The notes below the pieces were generated by a model, which saw nothing but the letters and a program-made list of their open reading frames with translations, had not been told where the DNA came from and did not search any database. Both the position numbers and the translations under genes were made by a program. From NCBI RefSeq assembly GCF_020554865.1, contig NZ_JAJCIC010000002.1, positions 62,001-126,000 of the forward strand: a stretch of DNA of 64,000 nt, given 5' to 3'. Origin of the DNA: Lacrimispora sp. 210928-DFI.3.58 (lineage in GTDB: Bacteria; Bacillota; Clostridia; Lachnospirales; Lachnospiraceae). Every line of letters starts with the position of its first letter. The first letter of the stretch is position 1. Below are positions 17,438 to 28,344 of this stretch, one piece after another.

Positions 17438-18028
17438 AAATATTCCTTTCTCTCTTCCTTCAAGCCCAAAAGAGCAGCCGCCCCGCAAGGCTGCCGCTCC
17501 TAAGCGTTTCCTGCTTTTCTATTTTACACCAGGCGACTCATTTGTCAATTCCCTTCGTACCATTTTCTTACGTTCCTTCCTGTTAACTGATAAGTCTCCA
17601 AATACATTTGTATCTTCTGAAAGAATCATACGGACTTATTTACGTGAAGCCGCCCCAAACTTTCTTTGTACAGAAGGCATTACACCGGGAAATTGAACAC
17701 ATCATCGCCCCGGCGAACTCCAGCATGTCCCTTCGACAAGGTCACTGATAATGGCCAGGATCCCGAAAGGTCCGACTTTTCCCGGCTATCAAATATATTC
17801 AATTACCATTGACACTTTTTTGAAAAGGCATATTGATGGGATTCATTTACGAATGGTTAAGGAATGTGGTGAAAATATCTCCCATGGGACTCGCCTTCTT
17901 CCTGTTGGAAAGAGTCGGCAGCATTCTTATCATAGCAGAGCAACTACTCTTTTTCTACCCTTTTCCCTGCAAATGAAAAGCAGGAAATGTACCTACCTAT
18001 GATTGGGTCTTTGGAAAGAATTTTGGCT
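17438..18028. other. Intergenic region between lysC and the CRISPR array; no gene supported
   Basis: About 590 bases hold only short open frames without ribosome sites. In the lysC leader (about 17470-17502) an imperfect GC hairpin (GCAGCC / GGCTGC) followed by TTTT could be a weak attenuator. I looked for the lysine riboswitch core and did not see it. A TTGACA box at about 17810 faces the trailer end of the array, but nothing coding follows. Confidence 0.5.
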
Positions 18029-18326
18029 ATCTCTATCCGCGCTCCCACGAGGGGAGCGACGGTATCCAATTCAAATACTGGTTTTGTCTGGCAGATTTCT
18101 ATTCACACTCCCACGAGGGGAGCGACGAAGTTTTAAAAGCATTAGCTGTGACATCCCCTGTATTTCTATTCACGCTCCCACGAGGGGAGCGACCTGTTGT
18201 CATTGTAAGGATGCCATCTTTAGACAAAATTTCTATTCACGCTCCCACGAGGGGAGCGACTAGGCATCCTGGTGAAGTCTTCCATAACGTAACCATTTCT
18301 ATTCACGCTCCCACGAGGGGAGCGAC
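18029..18326 (-). CRISPR. Type I-C CRISPR array, 5 repeats and 4 spacers
   Basis: Five 32-bp repeats lie at 18029-18060, 18095-18126, 18162-18193, 18229-18260 and 18295-18326, separated by spacers of 34, 35, 35 and 34 bases. Read from the minus strand the repeat starts GTCGCTCCCC, folds on CGCTCCC/GGGAGCG and ends GTGAATAGAAAT, the I-C pattern. The three repeats nearest cas2 are identical; that at 18095 has one change and that at 18029 has three. This marks 18029 as the old, leader-distal end and places the leader between the array and cas2. No spacer matches elsewhere in the window as far as I could see. Confidence 0.95.
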
Positions 18327-18534
18327 AGCAAAATCATACAAACTTCCTCACAATTTACCTATAAAACCTCCACAAAATCCTCATTTTTCTATATCACCAC
18401 TGCTCCATTCTTCCTAATCATAACATTCTGCCTCCATTTTGTGCACAATTCCTGGTGCGGATCCCCCAGGAATTTTATGGGCGCTCCCGAACCGCACTAA
18501 AAACTTTCATTTTTTAATAAGAACCTTATTCTCT
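18327..18534 (-). promoter_or_regulatory. CRISPR leader region
   Basis: About 208 AT-rich bases between cas2 and the identical repeats, the expected place for the leader that drives pre-crRNA transcription and spacer insertion. It holds a perfect 9-bp inverted repeat (AATTCCTGG 18447-18455 with CCAGGAATT 18466-18474), interleaved with a second (GTGCGG 18455-18460 with CCGCAC 18492-18497). Only one of these could form as a hairpin at a time. The exact promoter was not identified. Confidence 0.6.
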
Positions 18535-18825
18535 CTAAAAGAAGATCGGTGCCTCGATATCCTTCCCTCTGTCCACGCCAATATGTTCCACCTTTGTTTT
18601 ATGGTTGTTGCCCAAATAATAAAATCGGATACTGTCCACCTTCTCATCTATCATATCAGACAAGACCGCTTTCAGTTGTAGGCATTGAGCATTATCTAAA
18701 ATGCACTCAAACACAGAATTTTGGACCCTCGTCCCGTAATTCACACATTGCTTTGCTACTTTACGAAGACGCCGTTTTCCTGAATCTGTCTCGGTATTCA
18801 CGTCATAAGTGATCAATACCAGCAT
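18535..18825 (-). CDS. cas2: CRISPR-associated endoribonuclease Cas2 (type I-C)
   Basis: A 96-residue Cas2 with the ferredoxin-like start MLVLITYDVNTETDSGKRRL (the DV pair holds the metal-binding Asp) and the conserved VQNSVFEC strand. The start at 18825 is fixed by AGGAGGAAAC upstream; the open frame continues farther but overlaps cas1. Cas2 dimers bridge Cas1 dimers in the spacer-integration complex. It is the last gene of the cas unit, 11 bp after cas1, and adjoins the leader. Confidence 0.96.
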   Translation of the reverse strand: MLVLITYDVNTETDSGKRRLRKVAKQCVNYGTRVQNSVFECILDNAQCLQLKAVLSDMIDEKVDSIRFYYLGNNHKTKVEHIGVDRGKDIEAPIFF

Positions 18826-18836
18826 GTTTCCTCCTA

Positions 18837-19868
18837 CTATTTCCAGAAAAATGGCGGATATTCCTCCAGATCGCCGCGCAAGTATCTCGCCAAGAGCATT
18901 GACTGCACAAAGGGAACCATCCCCCATTCCACCTTTTCATTTAGAAAGGGATGCGTGATTGTATCCTTTTTGCGCTCCTGCCACTCTGTCAATATACGCT
19001 TGCGTGCATCATCATCCATCAGTATCGCACCATTTTCTTTCTTAACAAAATCTCTTTTATTGACGATCCGCTTATTAATCAATGTAAGCACAAACCGGTC
19101 TGCCAAAACAGGTCTGAGTTCCTCTATGAGGTCTAAGGCCAGCGATACTCTTCCCGGTCTGTCTGTATGCATAAATCCTATGTAAGGATCCAGTCCTACT
19201 GTCTCTAATGCGGATGCTGTCATGCTCGCCAATAAAGTATAAACAAACGATAACATTGCGTTAACATTGTCAAGAGGCGGCCTTCGTGTTCTCCCCTTAA
19301 AAACAAAATCGCTTTTTTGCTGCTGAATCATCTCATTGAACACGCTAAAATAGATACTCGCTGCCTCTCCCTCCAGTCCACGCAACCGCTCCTGTCCCTC
19401 GCACGTTCGGACAGGCACCATAGCCTCCTGCAGAAATGCTGACGCCCTTTTTACCCGTTCCGCGTCAATCTGCATCCCATGCTCCCGGATTGCTCGTTCC
19501 AGCACCCATCTGGAATTGTATATCTTTCCGAGAATGCAGTTGCGAGCAATCAGAAGACTCCTGGCCGGATCATCCGATACCCTGCACTGTATTTTTCGAA
19601 GAAGGACATTCCCTCTCACTTTCCCAGTCACTCTGGCAAGAAATTTTCCCTGCGGTGTCAGAAAACATAATGAAATATTCCTTTCTGCGCAGGCTCCCAT
19701 CAGAGCCGGGCTTGCTCCTCTATATCCAAAAGATACGATTGCCTCAAAATTGTGCAACGGAACCTTCCCAATCTCCTGCTCCCCATCAAGTACTACTGCA
19801 TTTTCTCCATCAAGTGACAAATAGTGCCCTGGTGATGTCAAATAGAGCGTATTCAGCAACTTTTTCAT
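18837..19868 (-). CDS. cas1: CRISPR-associated integrase Cas1 (type I-C)
   Basis: A 343-residue Cas1, the integrase that inserts new spacers. The beta-rich N-terminal domain (about residues 1-75) leads into the helical catalytic domain with the metal ligands: Glu in GLEGEAASIYF, His in GFMHTDRPGR and the acidic ALDLIEELRP. The length is normal for I-C. The ATG overlaps the cas4 stop by four bases (ATGA), so the two are translationally coupled. Confidence 0.97.
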   Translation of the reverse strand: MKKLLNTLYLTSPGHYLSLDGENAVVLDGEQEIGKVPLHNFEAIVSFGYRGASPALMGACAERNISLCFLTPQGKFLARVTGKVRGNVLLRKIQCRVSDDPARSLLIARNCILGKIYNSRWVLERAIREHGMQIDAERVKRASAFLQEAMVPVRTCEGQERLRGLEGEAASIYFSVFNEMIQQQKSDFVFKGRTRRPPLDNVNAMLSFVYTLLASMTASALETVGLDPYIGFMHTDRPGRVSLALDLIEELRPVLADRFVLTLINKRIVNKRDFVKKENGAILMDDDARKRILTEWQERKKDTITHPFLNEKVEWGMVPFVQSMLLARYLRGDLEEYPPFFWK

Positions 19869-20530
19869 AGAGTCTCCTCCCGTATATGGGTATCAATATA
19901 ATGGCTTACCGAACCGGCCTTCCCAAGCTTTGGCAGACAGATGTCTTTTAGCGAGCAGGCATTACAGGCTTTACTCCACTTAACACGAGGCGTATAACCT
20001 CGCTGAAACAGTTCATGCATCTCCGTAAGCATTTTCCGCACTTGCTCGCGTAGCTCTGCAGTAATCTCAATATTTTCCCGTTTACGGATCTCTCCATAAT
20101 AAACAGCTCCTGAAGGAACATCAATGGAAAACATCTCTTCCAAACACAACGCCTGCGCAGCCAGCTGAAGGATATCTATCTCAGAAGTTTTGGGCTTTCC
20201 CTTTTTATATTCTATGGGAAATGGACGATAATTCCCCTTATGTCCAAATATTGTGATGCCATCCTCGACGCAGCAAAACTCCACAACATCACATTCTCCA
20301 CTGATCCCCAATTCTCTTGAATGTACAGGAAGCCCTCTTGTGATCAGAACGTCATTTCTTTTCTCAAAAGAAAACTTATCATGTGCTTTTCTGTGCAGCA
20401 ACTCGCCTGAAACCGTATGCACATTTTCCTGCCATTGCTGCTCCAGATGAATCAGTGCCCATTGGCGTTTACAGAAGGCATAATGCTGAATCCCGGAAAG
20501 CATCAGATATTCTTCTTCCCGGTACTCCAT
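19865..20530 (-). CDS. cas4: CRISPR-associated exonuclease Cas4
   Basis: A 221-residue Cas4. The Fe-S cluster cysteines are one near residue 20 (YAFCKRQW) and three near the C-terminus (CNACSLKDIC). The RecB-like nuclease core shows GECDVVEF (Asp) and PIEYKKGKPK (Glu-Lys). In type I-C systems Cas4 works with Cas1-Cas2 to trim prespacers and select the PAM. The start at 20530 (MEYREEEYL) overlaps the cas7 stop by one base (TGATG). Confidence 0.95.
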   Translation of the reverse strand: MEYREEEYLMLSGIQHYAFCKRQWALIHLEQQWQENVHTVSGELLHRKAHDKFSFEKRNDVLITRGLPVHSRELGISGECDVVEFCCVEDGITIFGHKGNYRPFPIEYKKGKPKTSEIDILQLAAQALCLEEMFSIDVPSGAVYYGEIRKRENIEITAELREQVRKMLTEMHELFQRGYTPRVKWSKACNACSLKDICLPKLGKAGSVSHYIDTHIREETL

Positions 20531-21420
20531 CAGATCTTCCTCATAAGTTCCACCGTCTCGGGGATTGCCGAGTTGTCGATCCACACCTTATAATCGCTGT
20601 ATTTCCTTGGTACCCCTGCATCCCCTTCCCGCTCTATCTTCACTGCATCAAACAATTTATATGCAGGGCAATCTCCCAACTCCCTGCTGTGTTTAAAAAC
20701 GATCAATTCCCGCACAGCCATCTTTCCCCTAGCTGCAGAGCGATCGATTTCAAACATATTGATAATTGCCTCCCAAAGAAGCTCCAGATCCTCCTCTGAA
20801 AATCCTGTCACACGCCTGGCTAAATTTGCCGATATGAAACCTTCCGCGCGATAAAGTGCATATGGAACAATATTCTTCCGCCCCATTTCCGTTTTTTTCT
20901 CCTCAGCATCCTTCTCCGTGGTGATCGCCACACGAGTAATCGTGACTTCCTGTGTGCTGATGGGATCCACGCTTCTGGCAAATCCGATCTGTACTGGACC
21001 ACGTACCTGTCCGCAATTCAGCGCCGCTTTTACAAAAGTAGTCATCACTGCTCCAAAGGTACGGATATCATAGAAATTGCTGCACATAAAATCACGGATT
21101 TTCAGATCGATATCGGGATCATTCTTTTTCGCCTCTTTGATCTTTTTATCATCTGTCTTTAACGCCTCATAGGCAAGGTTATCGCTTCGATTTAACGGAG
21201 TTTCTTCTTTGATATAAATTTTATAGCCATTCTGCTCTTCTTTGACTGCCTGTACATAGTTACGTATTTTTCGCTTCAGGCATACGTCCGTCACCAGGCC
21301 ATACCCGCTTTCCGGATCAATACGAGGAAGATTCCCCGCGTCCGGGTCACCGTTCGGATTCCCATTCTCCACATCGAACAAGATCACAAACTCATATCTG
21401 TTTTTAATTGCCTCTGCCAT
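20530..21420 (-). CDS. cas7: Cascade backbone protein Cas7 (Csd2, type I-C)
   Basis: A 296-residue Cas7/Csd2, the repeated backbone subunit that coats the crRNA spacer. The N-terminal signature NRYEFVILFDVENGNPNGDP and later GAVMTTFVKAALNCGQVRGP are typical of Csd2. The start at 21420 has GGGAG about 10 bases before it. The gene begins immediately after the cas8c stop. Confidence 0.95.
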   Translation of the reverse strand: MAEAIKNRYEFVILFDVENGNPNGDPDAGNLPRIDPESGYGLVTDVCLKRKIRNYVQAVKEEQNGYKIYIKEETPLNRSDNLAYEALKTDDKKIKEAKKNDPDIDLKIRDFMCSNFYDIRTFGAVMTTFVKAALNCGQVRGPVQIGFARSVDPISTQEVTITRVAITTEKDAEEKKTEMGRKNIVPYALYRAEGFISANLARRVTGFSEEDLELLWEAIINMFEIDRSAARGKMAVRELIVFKHSRELGDCPAYKLFDAVKIEREGDAGVPRKYSDYKVWIDNSAIPETVELMRKI

Positions 21421-21421
21421 A

Positions 21422-23886
<2,465 letters not shown>

Positions 23887-23911
23887 TTAGCGTTTTGTTC
23901 CTATTATCTAC

Positions 23912-23940
23912 AGAATATAACAATACGAAAATTTTGTCAA
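23912..23940 (-). promoter_or_regulatory. Promoter of cas5-cas8c-cas7-cas4-cas1-cas2
   Basis: TTGACA (23935-23940), a 17-bp spacer and TATTCT (23912-23917) on the minus strand. Predicted initiation near 23905 leaves a 40-base leader to the cas5 ATG. It shows that the Cascade genes need not be read through from cas3. Confidence 0.7.
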
Positions 23941-24061
23941 GAAAAATCCGCGATATATTTGCGTAATCTGTGAATATATGATATGTTTTAGATGTTTCTC
24001 AATTTTTGGTCAGTCATTTAGACTGCGGGTTGAAATATTTACCGTTTTGTTCCTTCTGGAA

Positions 24062-24096
24062 CAGGGCTGAATGGACCTTATCTCCATTCAGCCCTG
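24062..24096 (-). terminator. Strong hairpin after cas3
   Basis: A perfect 14-bp stem (24062-24075 with 24083-24096, loop 7) lies immediately after the cas3 stop codon. On the minus strand only TTCC follows, so termination may be incomplete; it could also stabilise the 3' end of the cas3 message. Confidence 0.6.
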
Positions 24097-24099
24097 CTT

Positions 24100-26259
24100 T
24101 CAGAAAAACACGGCATCTCCCCGTTCAGCCTTCACCTTTAACCCTTCTGCTTCCGTATACATCTCGGCTCTCTTCAGTATTGCAATCTGCTCATCTAACA
24201 CCTCAAGAGCATCTTCCGCCAACAGGTTGCCATATACCTTCTCATATATATTTACACTATATCTTCCCACAGCGCGCATCACAGCTCTGCTCCGTATCCC
24301 ATAGCGCAGCTGATCCTTCAAGCCTACTGCCTCCGGTGTATCCACAATAAAGATTGCTTTCGTATCGTTCTCTATCAGCTGAAATTCTTTTGCTACGGAC
24401 GCAAAGGGTATCGTATCGATCCGCTGTTCATCGAGCTTTTTTATGATCCCTTTTTTATCCAGACTATCTCCCTGAAAATAGTGCAGGCGCTTAAAATATC
24501 CCTCTATTGCCTCTGGCGAAGTGATGTCCTCGTATTCCTCCAGGATCTGTTCGGACACACGGATTGCCAGTTTCAAGCCATCATTACGCTTCTGTTCTTC
24601 CTTTGCAAACCAGAAGATGTGGACGAGACTCTCCTCAGCCTCCCGCTTTCCCTCCCGATTGCAACGTCCGGCTGCCTGGATCATAGAATCCAATCCGGCA
24701 AGCTCCCGGTAGACTGTCTCGAAATCCAGATCTACCCCTGCCTCCACAAGGCTGGTAGCGATCACCAGGCAACGTTTACCTGCCTGCAAACTCGCCCTAA
24801 TCGCTTGCAGCTTTCTCCTTCTATGCTCTGGATACATATAGGTTGAAAGATGAAAAACCCCTTCCTCCTCACATAACTCCTCATATATTTCTTGAACCTG
24901 ATCTCTCGTGTTTAATATACAGAGCGCCTGGTGTTCATTCTTTAATCGGTGAATCAAACTCGCTTTATCCAGCTCGCGATCTATCACCATATGACTTCTC
25001 CGAAAGGCCAAAAATTGTTTTCTCACGTCAGGGCATATTTCCCCTTTTATGATCTTACTCAAAAACAATTCCTGAAGGGATGGCTGCGTTGCCGTACACA
25101 AAACCGCCGTGCATCCGTAATTCTGAACCAATTCTTCTATCACTTTTACACAAGGCAACAGATAATCGAATGGCAGCATCTGCGCCTCATCAAAGATCAG
25201 AACACTTCCCGCAATATTATGGAGTTTTCTGCATCTGGATGATTTGTTTGCGAACAATGATTCAAAAAATTGTACATTTGTCGTCACAACTACTGGTTTG
25301 TCCCAGTTTTCCGTGGCAAGACGAAGCATTTGAAATTCATCCCCATCATATTCCGCATTGCTGTGATGTTCCAAAACCTGATCCGTTCCAAGGATATTCC
25401 GAAATACTTCTGCATTCTGTTCAATAATACTTGTGTAAGGAATCACGTAAATAATTCGCTTTAACTCATGGACAACTGCATGCTCCAGAGCAAAAGCCAT
25501 AGATGAAATCGTCTTTCCTCCGCCAGTAGGGACGGTTAGATGATAAATTCCCTGCTCTTTCTTCCCCGTCCTGATACATTCTTTCAAAATAGCGGTTCTC
25601 CGACCATTTAAAGATGTCGCTTCGTTTGAAGCCAACCAAAGAGAAATCTTTTGCCAAAGACGCCGATGCAATTCTTCCATAGAGGCATTTTCCAGTTCCC
25701 GTTCCATTCCCCTCATAAATGCCTCTGTATCCAGATAATCCGCATCAACCAGACAGGAAAATATCATGCGTATAAAGAATGCATAGCTAAAGCATCCTCT
25801 TGTTGTCGCCACAATTTTGGGCATATCTAATGGCGGAAGCCCTATCTCTTTGCCAAAAGCTTCATAAGGCGGGATTCTCTTTTTCAGCCTTCCTCTGAGA
25901 GTGGGAAGTGAGCCATCATCGGCCTTTCCACCGCCATCCGGCAGACCGGCGTGATGTCCTGCGACACAGTATGCGGCCGGATATGCCTTCATATTTTTTA
26001 GCTCAACAGCCCCGGCAGTTGCATGGTCTACTCTTTTCTCGCTGCCTCGTATCCGCTTCTGAAAATCCTCAGAATATTTTCCGATATCATGCGCCAATCC
26101 ACAGACATATCCCCAATCACCATGACCAAATGCGCTGGCAAATTGTCTTGCTGTTTCTGCTGTTTTAATCAGATGTTCTTGAAGCGTTTGGTTTCTCCGC
26201 CTATCTTCGGATATATGGGCCAGGTATTGCTGATCAATTGATCTATTCTCTTTTAGCAA
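24100..26259 (-). CDS. cas3: CRISPR-associated helicase-nuclease Cas3
   Basis: A 719-residue Cas3 with the HD nuclease first (GLAHDIGKYSEDFQ and VAGHHAGLPDGG) and the SF2 helicase after it (Walker A VPTGGGKTISSM, box II IFDEAQMLPF, motif III CTATQPS, motif VI QAAGRCNREG). It nicks and unwinds DNA bound by Cascade. I start it at TTG 26259 because AAGGAGG lies six bases before; the ATG at 26310 has no ribosome site and lies near or upstream of the likely transcription start. Box II is DEAQ, seen in other Cas3 proteins. It is a separate unit from cas5 onward. Confidence 0.93.
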   Translation of the reverse strand: MLKENRSIDQQYLAHISEDRRRNQTLQEHLIKTAETARQFASAFGHGDWGYVCGLAHDIGKYSEDFQKRIRGSEKRVDHATAGAVELKNMKAYPAAYCVAGHHAGLPDGGGKADDGSLPTLRGRLKKRIPPYEAFGKEIGLPPLDMPKIVATTRGCFSYAFFIRMIFSCLVDADYLDTEAFMRGMERELENASMEELHRRLWQKISLWLASNEATSLNGRRTAILKECIRTGKKEQGIYHLTVPTGGGKTISSMAFALEHAVVHELKRIIYVIPYTSIIEQNAEVFRNILGTDQVLEHHSNAEYDGDEFQMLRLATENWDKPVVVTTNVQFFESLFANKSSRCRKLHNIAGSVLIFDEAQMLPFDYLLPCVKVIEELVQNYGCTAVLCTATQPSLQELFLSKIIKGEICPDVRKQFLAFRRSHMVIDRELDKASLIHRLKNEHQALCILNTRDQVQEIYEELCEEEGVFHLSTYMYPEHRRRKLQAIRASLQAGKRCLVIATSLVEAGVDLDFETVYRELAGLDSMIQAAGRCNREGKREAEESLVHIFWFAKEEQKRNDGLKLAIRVSEQILEEYEDITSPEAIEGYFKRLHYFQGDSLDKKGIIKKLDEQRIDTIPFASVAKEFQLIENDTKAIFIVDTPEAVGLKDQLRYGIRSRAVMRAVGRYSVNIYEKVYGNLLAEDALEVLDEQIAILKRAEMYTEAEGLKVKAERGDAVFF

Positions 26260-26313
26260 AATATTCCTCCTTCGTTCCCGCAAAGATATATATCCCCTAA
26301 ACACACTCATTCG

Positions 26314-26342
26314 TATTAAAAGAATATCATATGTAATATCAA
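26314..26342 (-). promoter_or_regulatory. Possible cas3 promoter
   Basis: TTGATA (26337-26342), 17 bp, TTAATA (26314-26319) on the minus strand. The -10 box is weak, but the position supports the TTG start at 26259. Confidence 0.4.
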
Positions 26343-26462
26343 AAGTAAATCGCAGGATATAATGAGATAGAGTTTCTTGACCTGGATTGATTTATATCCC
26401 TAAGCCAGTAATTGAACAGCAGAGCGGAAGCGTGCCGAAAATTCTGAAATATCAAGGAATAG

Positions 26463-26514
26463 AAAAAGGGTGTCCCCAAAAGTCATAAAGTGACTTGAAA
26501 GATACCCTCTTTTT
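26463..26514. terminator. Terminator after the GntR gene (bidirectional form)
   Basis: AGGGTGTC (26467-26474) pairs with GATACCCT (26501-26508) with one G-U, enclosing AAGTCA/TGACTT. TTTTT runs on both sides make it functional in either direction. It separates the GntR gene from cas3. Confidence 0.75.
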
Positions 26515-26542
26515 CTGCCCCTTCAGCAGCCGCCGCCCTCTG

Positions 26543-27205
26543 TCAGCCAAACCAGAAGGCCATATACTCATCCTGGGCATGCTGCACATGCCACTCCATG
26601 TCCTTGGCCGCCCCCTCGAAATCCCCGGCCAGCATCAGATCCACCAGTCTTAAGTGATCCTCCAGGACCTTCTTTTGATATTCCTCTGAGCTCAGCTCCT
26701 CGTGGAAGGCAGCCAGACGCCTGGCATCTGGGATGCGCTCGATCTGCTGCTCGCTGTACTCCAGCATGCTGTTGATGTTGCGGTTGGTGCATTTTTCCAT
26801 CAGGAGCAGATGGGGGTGGTGACGCATGGAAATGCCGGGACGGCTGCGCTTTGGAGGTATCTCCTCTACGATTTCCTTGATCACCAGCTCCCTCTCATGC
26901 TCAAGCTCTTCTTTTGTAAGCTGAGGGCCGTAGGTGCGTATCAGCCACGGCTCAAGGAGCATACGGACCTGAAAAATATCCAGGGCATCCTGATAGGTAA
27001 AGGACAGCACCATGATCCCGCGCTTTGGAAGGATCTGTAAGAAGCCTTCCTGGGAAAGGGCGATCAGGGCCTCCCTCACGGGTGTCCTGCTGGTATTCAG
27101 CTCCTGGGCCAGTGCCTTCTCATCAATAAAGGTCTGTGCCGGGTAGGTTGCGTCCATGATACGCTTCTTTATGATCTCATATGCTTTATCCTTTAAACTG
27201 CTCAT
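26543..27205 (-). CDS. GntR family regulator, FadR subfamily
   Basis: A 220-residue regulator with an N-terminal winged helix (DEKALAQELNTSRTPVREALIAL, a classic GntR recognition helix) and an all-helical FCD-type ligand domain from about residue 80. The metal-site residues usual for FCD are partly visible (HHPHLLLMEKC and HLRLVDLML). The start at 27205 follows GGAG and lies downstream of its own promoter (27270-27299); the longer frame would begin before the transcription start. It ends the sugar-type catabolic cluster and probably represses it, released by a carboxylate or sugar-acid intermediate. Confidence 0.85.
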   Translation of the reverse strand: MSSLKDKAYEIIKKRIMDATYPAQTFIDEKALAQELNTSRTPVREALIALSQEGFLQILPKRGIMVLSFTYQDALDIFQVRMLLEPWLIRTYGPQLTKEELEHERELVIKEIVEEIPPKRSRPGISMRHHPHLLLMEKCTNRNINSMLEYSEQQIERIPDARRLAAFHEELSSEEYQKKVLEDHLRLVDLMLAGDFEGAAKDMEWHVQHAQDEYMAFWFG

Positions 27206-27261
27206 ACTGACACGCTCCATCTTTCTTTTACTCTGCGGTTCCTTTTTTACAGGAGAATCTT

Positions 27262-27299
27262 GTATACATATTATATACTTCATGCTTCTCCTTTGTCAA
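27262..27299 (-). promoter_or_regulatory. GntR gene promoter with overlapping operator
   Basis: TTGACA (27294-27299), 18 bp and TATAAT (27270-27275) on the minus strand. An inverted repeat GTATAC-N6-TATAC spans 27262-27278 across the -10 box, which fits autorepression by the GntR product. Confidence 0.6.
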
Positions 27300-27370
27300 T
27301 GTAAAGAACATCCCACCTTTCTGCACTTTGTGCCTTTCTGCCGTCAGGTGCAGTGCAGAATGTTTAAGCA

Positions 27371-28330
27371 TCAGGATCTCTTCTTTTTCTCCACCAGAGT
27401 CCTTGCTGCTTCTGTAATGGCCTCCACAGACAGCCCGTACTTGTCCATCAGAGCATCGTGATCCCCGGATTCTCCAAAGCAGTCCGGTATACCGACCCGC
27501 TTCATGGGGATCGGATACTGCTCTGACAGCACCTCCGCCACTGCGCTTCCCAGGCAGCCCATAATGGTGGACTCCTCCACAGTGACGATACAGCCAGTCT
27601 CCCTTGCAGCCTTTAAAACTGCCTCCTCGTCCAATGGCTTCACACAGGACATATCCAAAACTCTGGCGGATATTCCCTGCTCTGCCAGCACGTCCCGCGC
27701 CTGGAGGGAACGCGGGATGGTCGTCCCGCAGGCAATGAGTGTGACATCCGTGCCATCCTCCAGAAGATTGGCCTTACCGATGGTAAACCGGTAATTTTCA
27801 TCAAAGACCTTCAGGAAAGGCAGCTTTCCCAGCCGGATGTAGGCGGGTCCCTCATGGGCTGCCAATGCCTTTACAATGACATTGGTGGATGTTGTATCTG
27901 CCGGGTAAACTACCACATTTCCTGGAATGGTCCTCATGATGGCCATATCCTCCGGGCTCTGGTGGGTGACGCCTTCATTTCCTGCTGACAGCCCTCCCAT
28001 ACCTCCTGCTACCTTTACATTGAGATGGGGATATGCGATGAAGGTACGGAACTGCTCCAGGGAGCGCATGGCCACAAAGGGGGCAAAGGAGCCTGCAAAC
28101 ACCTGAAAGCCCGTGGCTGCCAGGCCGGCAGCCACGCCCATCATATTCTGTTCTGCGATCCCGATATTGATCACACGTTCCGGGAACTCCTCGGACATAT
28201 TCTTCATTCCCAGATTGTTGGTGGTATCTGCCCCCATTCCTATGATGGACGCATCCTCCCTTGCCAGCTCATGAACGGCATTTCCAAACGCATCACGGGT
28301 GGTCTTTTTTTCTCTTTCAAACTGTCTCAT
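27371..28330 (-). CDS. Split transketolase, C-terminal subunit (pair B)
   Basis: A 319-residue protein covering the pyrimidine-binding and C-terminal domains of transketolase. The catalytic Glu that activates thiamine diphosphate sits in NIGIAEQNMMGVAAGLA. The pyrimidine domain covers about residues 5-170 and the C-terminal transketolase domain starts near residue 190 (GTDVTLIACGTTIPRSLQA). The start at 28330 has GGGGAGG upstream. It needs the N-terminal subunit encoded 14 bp upstream to form the active site. It is the last enzyme gene before the GntR gene. The paralogue at 30141-31109 shares the architecture but differs widely in sequence. Confidence 0.9.
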   Translation of the reverse strand: MRQFEREKKTTRDAFGNAVHELAREDASIIGMGADTTNNLGMKNMSEEFPERVINIGIAEQNMMGVAAGLAATGFQVFAGSFAPFVAMRSLEQFRTFIAYPHLNVKVAGGMGGLSAGNEGVTHQSPEDMAIMRTIPGNVVVYPADTTSTNVIVKALAAHEGPAYIRLGKLPFLKVFDENYRFTIGKANLLEDGTDVTLIACGTTIPRSLQARDVLAEQGISARVLDMSCVKPLDEEAVLKAARETGCIVTVEESTIMGCLGSAVAEVLSEQYPIPMKRVGIPDCFGESGDHDALMDKYGLSVEAITEAARTLVEKKKRS

Positions 28331-28344
28331 ATCGTAACCTCCCC

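Noticed and set aside
17438..17700. Possible lysine riboswitch in the lysC leader
   Set aside because: The conserved core segments of that riboswitch were not found; only a weak hairpin is present.
17751..18002. 83-codon open frame before the array
   Set aside because: No ribosome site, no known motif, and composition like the surrounding non-coding DNA.
18003..18417. Plus-strand frames with repeated (F/T)LPRGER and HAPTRGAT segments
   Set aside because: They are translations of the CRISPR repeats, not a repeat protein.
26463..26514. Hairpin resembling the end of an insertion sequence
   Set aside because: Similar GGGTGTCCC/AAAGTCA strings occur at some transposon ends, but no second end, transposase or target duplication is visible; a terminator explains it.
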